From positions 1 to 44,873 of the forward strand of contig JAWDMK010000005.1 in the NCBI GenBank assembly GCA_046536675.1: 44,873 nucleotides of DNA, read 5' to 3'. The translations under genes were made by a program, and so were the position numbers. Source of the DNA: JAGDYD01 sp046536675 (GTDB taxonomy: Archaea > Micrarchaeota > Micrarchaeia > Micrarchaeales > CABMGC01). The notes below the pieces were generated by a model, which made no database searches, was not told where the DNA came from, and saw only the letters and a list, made by a program, of their open reading frames with translations. Each line of letters starts with the position of its first letter. Position 1 is the first letter of the stretch. Positions 41,770 to 44,873 of the stretch are shown here, piece after piece.

Positions 41770-42615
41770 CTACTTACTGCTTATTAGCGAGCGCATAATG
41801 AGCGATACATGCCCTCTTTCACGCATACGTCTATAAGCATAGTCAATCCACTTAGGGCCAAATGGTATGTATATTGCTATTCTTTCACCCCGCTCTGCAA
41901 GAGATTTGGCATACTCATTTCTTATGCCGTTAAGCATAGCATAAGTAACCTCCTTCTTATACTTTTTATTCAGCTCTAAGCCTCTCTCTATCATATTGCT
42001 GTCATGCGTTGCAAGTGTAAACGCTCTTGCATTCTTGAATAGATATAGCATAAGCCTCTCGTAGTTTTTATTTATCTCTTCTTTTCTTTGAAAAGCAATT
42101 TCTCTTTTTACGCTATACGCTCCTTTAACGAGCCTTACAATCCCATTTATCTTAACAAGTTCTTTAATATCGTTTGCACTTCTTCTTAGGTAAGCCTGTA
42201 TCGCTATACCCACATTTCCCTTATCTACTTGCCTCTTATAAGCGTTTATCGTTTCATCTACAGTATCGCTCGCTTCCATATCAAGCCATAAGAATACCTT
42301 GTTTTTGCGTGCGGATTCAGCCAGCTTGTTATAATTTTTATATGGTAATTCTTTTCCTAGCCTTAAGCCAAGCTGTGTTATCTTGACAGAAATAGAGGCA
42401 TCTAAGCCATTATTCTTTATCTCCCTTATAAGTGATACATATTTTTCAACAGCATCCTCTACATCTTTTTCTGAAGTTAACTCTTCACCAAGATAATTTA
42501 TTATTGCATGCATGCCAAGTTTGTTGAAATGATCTGCTATTTTCAAAGCATCGTTTATGCTTGGTCCAGCGATCCATTTTCCAGCTATAATCTTTTCAAG
42601 TAGGCTAGACAACAT
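41770..42615 (-). CDS. Proline dehydrogenase
   Basis: 281 aa from the ATG at 42615, mono-functional flavoenzyme oxidising proline to pyrroline-5-carboxylate. WLDMEASDT, IAIQAYLRRS, IVRLVKGAYS, LATHDSNMI and the C-terminal YIPFGPKWIDYAYRRMRERG are the PRODH blocks; FAD would be bound non-covalently. No P5C dehydrogenase is in the window. TTTTATATAC (minus strand, 42636-42645) is centred 25 bp before the ATG; an upstream TTG at 42630 is therefore not used. Confidence 0.88.
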   Translation of the reverse strand: MLSSLLEKIIAGKWIAGPSINDALKIADHFNKLGMHAIINYLGEELTSEKDVEDAVEKYVSLIREIKNNGLDASISVKITQLGLRLGKELPYKNYNKLAESARKNKVFLWLDMEASDTVDETINAYKRQVDKGNVGIAIQAYLRRSANDIKELVKINGIVRLVKGAYSVKREIAFQRKEEINKNYERLMLYLFKNARAFTLATHDSNMIERGLELNKKYKKEVTYAMLNGIRNEYAKSLAERGERIAIYIPFGPKWIDYAYRRMRERGHVSLIMRSLISSK

Positions 42616-42635
42616 GATAGAAATATACAAAATAA

Positions 42636-42645
42636 GTATATAAAA
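42636..42645 (-). promoter_or_regulatory. TATA box of the proline dehydrogenase gene
   Basis: On the minus strand TTTTATATAC, 25 bp before the ATG at 42615; it settles the start codon. The rest of the gap up to the AbiEii stop (42631-42855) holds only a weak 7-bp hairpin (42781-42799) and no credible gene. Confidence 0.45.
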
Positions 42646-42855
42646 TAATCATTGTTGGAAAAGTTGCATAAATATGAAAGAACAAAATAAAAAATAATTC
42701 AGGTATGTTGCAAAAAATACTCAAAGTACGCTACTTAACGAGGTAGTCTAAACACTGGCGGATCTGGTGCTTAGTATATTATTTCATCGGTAATGAAATG
42801 CTTTCGCGCTTAAAAATTATTCTTTTCATGCTGTGTTTTTTTGGATTGCTTGCAT

Positions 42856-44037
42856 TTATGCCTCAGACAAGAGAAGCGCCATATGCAAAACGTCTGGTAG
42901 TTTACCTGCTTTGTCCTTTTCTATAAAAAGTTTAAAGTGAATGCTGCGACCTTCTTTCGCTGTAATTTTGTCTATGTGGTCAGAAAGTTTATTTGGATAT
43001 GCTGGTATTGGAAAATCTCTTAGCAGGGCCCTATCATCTTCATCTTCGTGTATACTTATATATGCAACATCTGCAGCTTCAACCTCGAAGAAGAATAAAT
43101 CTATTTTTATTTTTTTGTTTGGATAAATGTCAGCGCCATGGAGCTTTGCTAACTTACCTAAAGAGAGGTACGTAATATTATGTGCTCTTATTTCTTTCCA
43201 TTTTTCTTTCAATATTCCTTCATTGTCTTTTCTGAATTCAATAGTTGCGCTAGCGTTCTTGTTCAATGATTCTAATATTGTTCTTTTTGCGGTGTGAAAG
43301 TCAATAATGTGCTCTGCGCTTGCCTTGAATAATAGATCTTCAAGCTCCTTGTTCCATGTATTCTCTTTTTTATTGATCTGCTCTTCAAACTTTCCTAGGC
43401 TAAATTCTGCATATCCCTCTAATTTTCTCCTGACTAAATAATCGTGTATTATTGTGCCTTTCTTAACAAGCAAGTAGAGGTCGTATACATCGCGCGGCTC
43501 ATTCCTAGTCATTATCGCTCTTACCTTCTCAGCCGCTACTTCTTCAAGCCGCATAGCCAGTATAGGGTATGGAAGTAAGTCTGAATAGATAGGCGTTATA
43601 AGTTTGCTCTCAGGTTTGAGCAGTACCTTTTCTCTTCTGCTTATCTGTAGGCGTAGCACAACCTTCGAGCTTTCAGTTTTGTTGAGAAGGTAATAAGGCC
43701 CCTCTATATAAAAGCTTATGCTGGCACTGTTTTGCTTTCTTTCTTCAAACTTATATTCGCACCTTATTCCTAGAGCTTCAAAATATCTCTCTATGTGCTT
43801 AGCAAGTTCTAAAAGTGCTTCATCGCTTATTGAGCCTGTAAAGTCCAGGTCTATGCTAAACCTGTCTACAACACCTATCTTCTGCAGCATTGTGCCTCCT
43901 TTGAACACAAGCTCATCTGCTATCTTTGAATAAATTGCGCTAAGCATAATGTGCTGTATGTAGTCTCTCTCAATCTGCCATATGCTCTGCATGCCGGTAA
44001 TAGCAAGATAGCCCTTAAGCTCATCAACGCTAAGCAT
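42856..44037 (-). CDS. AbiEii/AbiGii-type nucleotidyltransferase toxin
   Basis: 393 aa. LVFKGGTMLQKIGVVDRFSIDLDF contains the GG(T/S) and DxD nucleotidyltransferase motifs, and MRLEEVAAEKVRAIMTRNEPRDVYDLYLL is the C-terminal signature of AbiEii toxins, which block growth by nucleotidylating RNA. The protein is longer than the usual 250-300 aa: about 150 residues follow the recognised part, containing many Asp/Glu/Lys and a HxxD-rich stretch I do not recognise. It overlaps the antitoxin gene by eight bases. Confidence 0.85.
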   Translation of the reverse strand: MLSVDELKGYLAITGMQSIWQIERDYIQHIMLSAIYSKIADELVFKGGTMLQKIGVVDRFSIDLDFTGSISDEALLELAKHIERYFEALGIRCEYKFEERKQNSASISFYIEGPYYLLNKTESSKVVLRLQISRREKVLLKPESKLITPIYSDLLPYPILAMRLEEVAAEKVRAIMTRNEPRDVYDLYLLVKKGTIIHDYLVRRKLEGYAEFSLGKFEEQINKKENTWNKELEDLLFKASAEHIIDFHTAKRTILESLNKNASATIEFRKDNEGILKEKWKEIRAHNITYLSLGKLAKLHGADIYPNKKIKIDLFFFEVEAADVAYISIHEDEDDRALLRDFPIPAYPNKLSDHIDKITAKEGRSIHFKLFIEKDKAGKLPDVLHMALLLSEA

Positions 44038-44626
44038 TTAACACACCATTTAGCAATTCTAAAAGCCGTTTTGACCTCATTCTTTCAGCATAAGTCTTGA
44101 GCAACGCTGTATTTACACCTCTTTTTACTGCTTCAATGCACAAGCCAGCATATGTGCTCTTGTATATATACAGCGTGTCTACAATGGCCTTTTCAGGCTC
44201 TGCTATGAGAAAATAGCTTACATTACCTAGCACTCGCCTGTAGCCAAAGAGCCTTCCCGGGCCTAGCTTGACAAGCCTTACCTGTATAGAGCCGAACTCG
44301 CCTTTAAGCACTTTCTTTTTGCTTGCAAGTGTGTTGACTATGTCAACACTATTAGGATCTTGGTTGATTAAATGATAGTAGAAAAGTGCACTCAAACTGC
44401 TTATATAACCATTTTCAGCAAGTGCATATGCCAACTCAAGCTTGCTCGCACCCGCAAGTGCATATCTGCTTTTGCTTATCCTTGTTATTAAGCCCTTTTT
44501 GTAGAGCCTGTGCAGGAATAGGTTTACATAGTTTTTCGGCTTGCCAACAATTCGTATAGCATCATTAGTGGTAAATACGCCAAGCCTAAGCCTTTCAAGG
44601 TTTTTTGCAAACTCAATATAATTCAT
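44030..44626 (-). CDS. AbiEi-type antitoxin and transcription regulator
   Basis: 198 aa. The N-terminal winged helix (TNDAIRIVGKPKNYVNLFLH, LYKKGLITRISKSRYALAG) is followed by the AbiEi antitoxin fold with AEPEKAIVDTLYIYKS. The AbiEi family represses its own operon through inverted repeats; two such palindromes lie directly upstream. It overlaps the toxin start codon by eight bases. Confidence 0.82.
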   Translation of the reverse strand: MNYIEFAKNLERLRLGVFTTNDAIRIVGKPKNYVNLFLHRLYKKGLITRISKSRYALAGASKLELAYALAENGYISSLSALFYYHLINQDPNSVDIVNTLASKKKVLKGEFGSIQVRLVKLGPGRLFGYRRVLGNVSYFLIAEPEKAIVDTLYIYKSTYAGLCIEAVKRGVNTALLKTYAERMRSKRLLELLNGVLNA

Positions 44627-44634
44627 TCAATCAG

Positions 44635-44654
44635 AATTATCATTTATGATAATT
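44635..44654. promoter_or_regulatory. AbiEi operator palindrome 1
   Basis: AATTATCATTTATGATAATT, 8-bp perfect arms with a 4-base spacer. It lies at the predicted transcription start of the abiE operon, between the TATA box and the antitoxin ATG. Confidence 0.65.
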
Positions 44655-44665
44655 TAGAAATAATA

Positions 44666-44677
44666 ATATATATAAAT
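44666..44677 (-). promoter_or_regulatory. TATA box of the abiE operon
   Basis: ATTTATATATAT on the minus strand, midway between the two palindromes. The predicted start of transcription is near 44647, inside palindrome 1. Confidence 0.5.
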
Positions 44678-44687
44678 GTTTCTATTA

Positions 44688-44707
44688 AATTATCATTTTT
44701 GATAATT
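44688..44707. promoter_or_regulatory. AbiEi operator palindrome 2
   Basis: AATTATCATTTTTGATAATT, with the same 8-bp arms as palindrome 1. The centres are 53 bp apart, about five helical turns, with the TATA box between. Confidence 0.65.
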
Positions 44708-44727
44708 ATGCAATCTCAAATCTAAAT

Positions 44728-44873
44728 TTATTTTTTCAGAATCATTTCCTCTTGCACGTATCTTCTACCCCGCAGTGCCGAGAAGATGGTGCCTATGAGT
44801 ATAAGCACTATAGAGATGTAGAGTGAATACCTTAGCCCATTTATAAACGGCGTGCCTATTATGTTGGGAAGGA
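44728..44873 (-). CDS. Likely MFS transporter, C-terminal end (runs off the window)
   Basis: 48 codons up to the TAA at 44728-44730. The frame enters open from the window edge and reads GTPFINGLRYSLYISIVLILIGTI, then SALRGRRYVQEE: a final transmembrane helix followed by a basic cytoplasmic tail, as at the end of major facilitator transporters. The family cannot be confirmed from this much. It is upstream of the abiE operon on the same strand. Confidence 0.45.
   Translation of the reverse strand, partial: LPNIIGTPFINGLRYSLYISIVLILIGTIFSALRGRRYVQEEMILKK

Noticed and set aside
42781..42799. 7-bp hairpin ATTTCAT/ATGAAAT downstream of the AbiEii gene
   Set aside because: Short, AT-rich and without a clear T-tract; expected by chance in this composition.

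Overview
The window is a compactly packed stretch of archaeal chromosome. Evidence for Archaea: an HMf-type histone, Hjc resolvase, archaeal DnaG, a Hef-type helicase, ribosomal protein eL40, archaeal LeuRS and TrpRS, a four-gene pyruvate:ferredoxin oxidoreductase, tRNA genes with anticodon-loop introns and no encoded CCA, and TATA boxes centred about 25-29 bp upstream of start codons, so that many genes look leaderless. Short intergenic gaps, frequent overlap of gene ends and the mix of families suggest a small-genome lineage, perhaps the DPANN group Micrarchaeota. That placement is inference; no rRNA gene is present to test it.

Layout. 1-6.6 kb: a VIT1/CCC1-type metal transporter, a C39-like cysteine peptidase, a histone and Hjc, then a TOPRIM protein with DnaG and a glycosyltransferase, a small membrane protein and a membrane-embedded PLD-like protein. 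6.6-10.3 kb: an EamA transporter, an intron-containing tRNA-Thr, a pentapeptide-repeat protein, an M20 peptidase and a methyltransferase. 10.4-11.05 kb: gene debris, namely an FtsZ-like fragment, a transposase tail and a spermidine-synthase-like fragment. 11.07-16.4 kb: a PEP-synthase-like protein without the usual PEP-binding barrel, an IMPDH/GMP-reductase-family enzyme, a DUF6899-like protein and malic enzyme. 16.5-20.5 kb: a DUF192 protein, a DUF4382-like surface protein, an Ig-like protein, a winged-helix regulator, a PRC-barrel protein and RNase HII. 20.5-25.6 kb: nrdR-nrdJ with two upstream NrdR-box-like sites, endonuclease III, a MEMO1-family protein and a UbiE-like methyltransferase. 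25.7-31.4 kb: an orphan gene, porGDAB, a two-gene SUF unit, a possible small RNA and a small helical protein. 31.5-36.6 kb: Hef-type helicase, HIT protein, XTP pyrophosphatase, tRNA-Phe, a thioesterase, a LamG-like surface protein, tRNA-Pro and an eL40 operon. 36.7-42.6 kb: LeuRS, a GlcNAc-1-P-transferase-type enzyme, TrpRS and proline dehydrogenase. 42.8-44.9 kb: an AbiE-type toxin-antitoxin pair and the end of a likely MFS transporter.

How the genes fit together. Malic enzyme and PorGDAB link malate, pyruvate and acetyl-CoA. The SUF unit could supply Fe-S clusters to PorD, PorB and endonuclease III. NrdJ with NrdR supplies and controls deoxynucleotides, next to several replication and repair genes (DnaG, Hjc, RNase HII, Nth, Hef, XTP pyrophosphatase). 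The GT-B glycosyltransferase, the GPT-type enzyme and two asparagine-sequon-rich surface proteins suggest N-glycosylation of the envelope.

The observations most worth following are the paired NrdR boxes, the twin palindromes flanking the abiE promoter, the rearranged dikinase, the IMPDH-family protein lacking the usual Arg-Tyr flap, the possible 87-nt RNA near 31.1 kb, and the decayed block at 10.4-11.05 kb.
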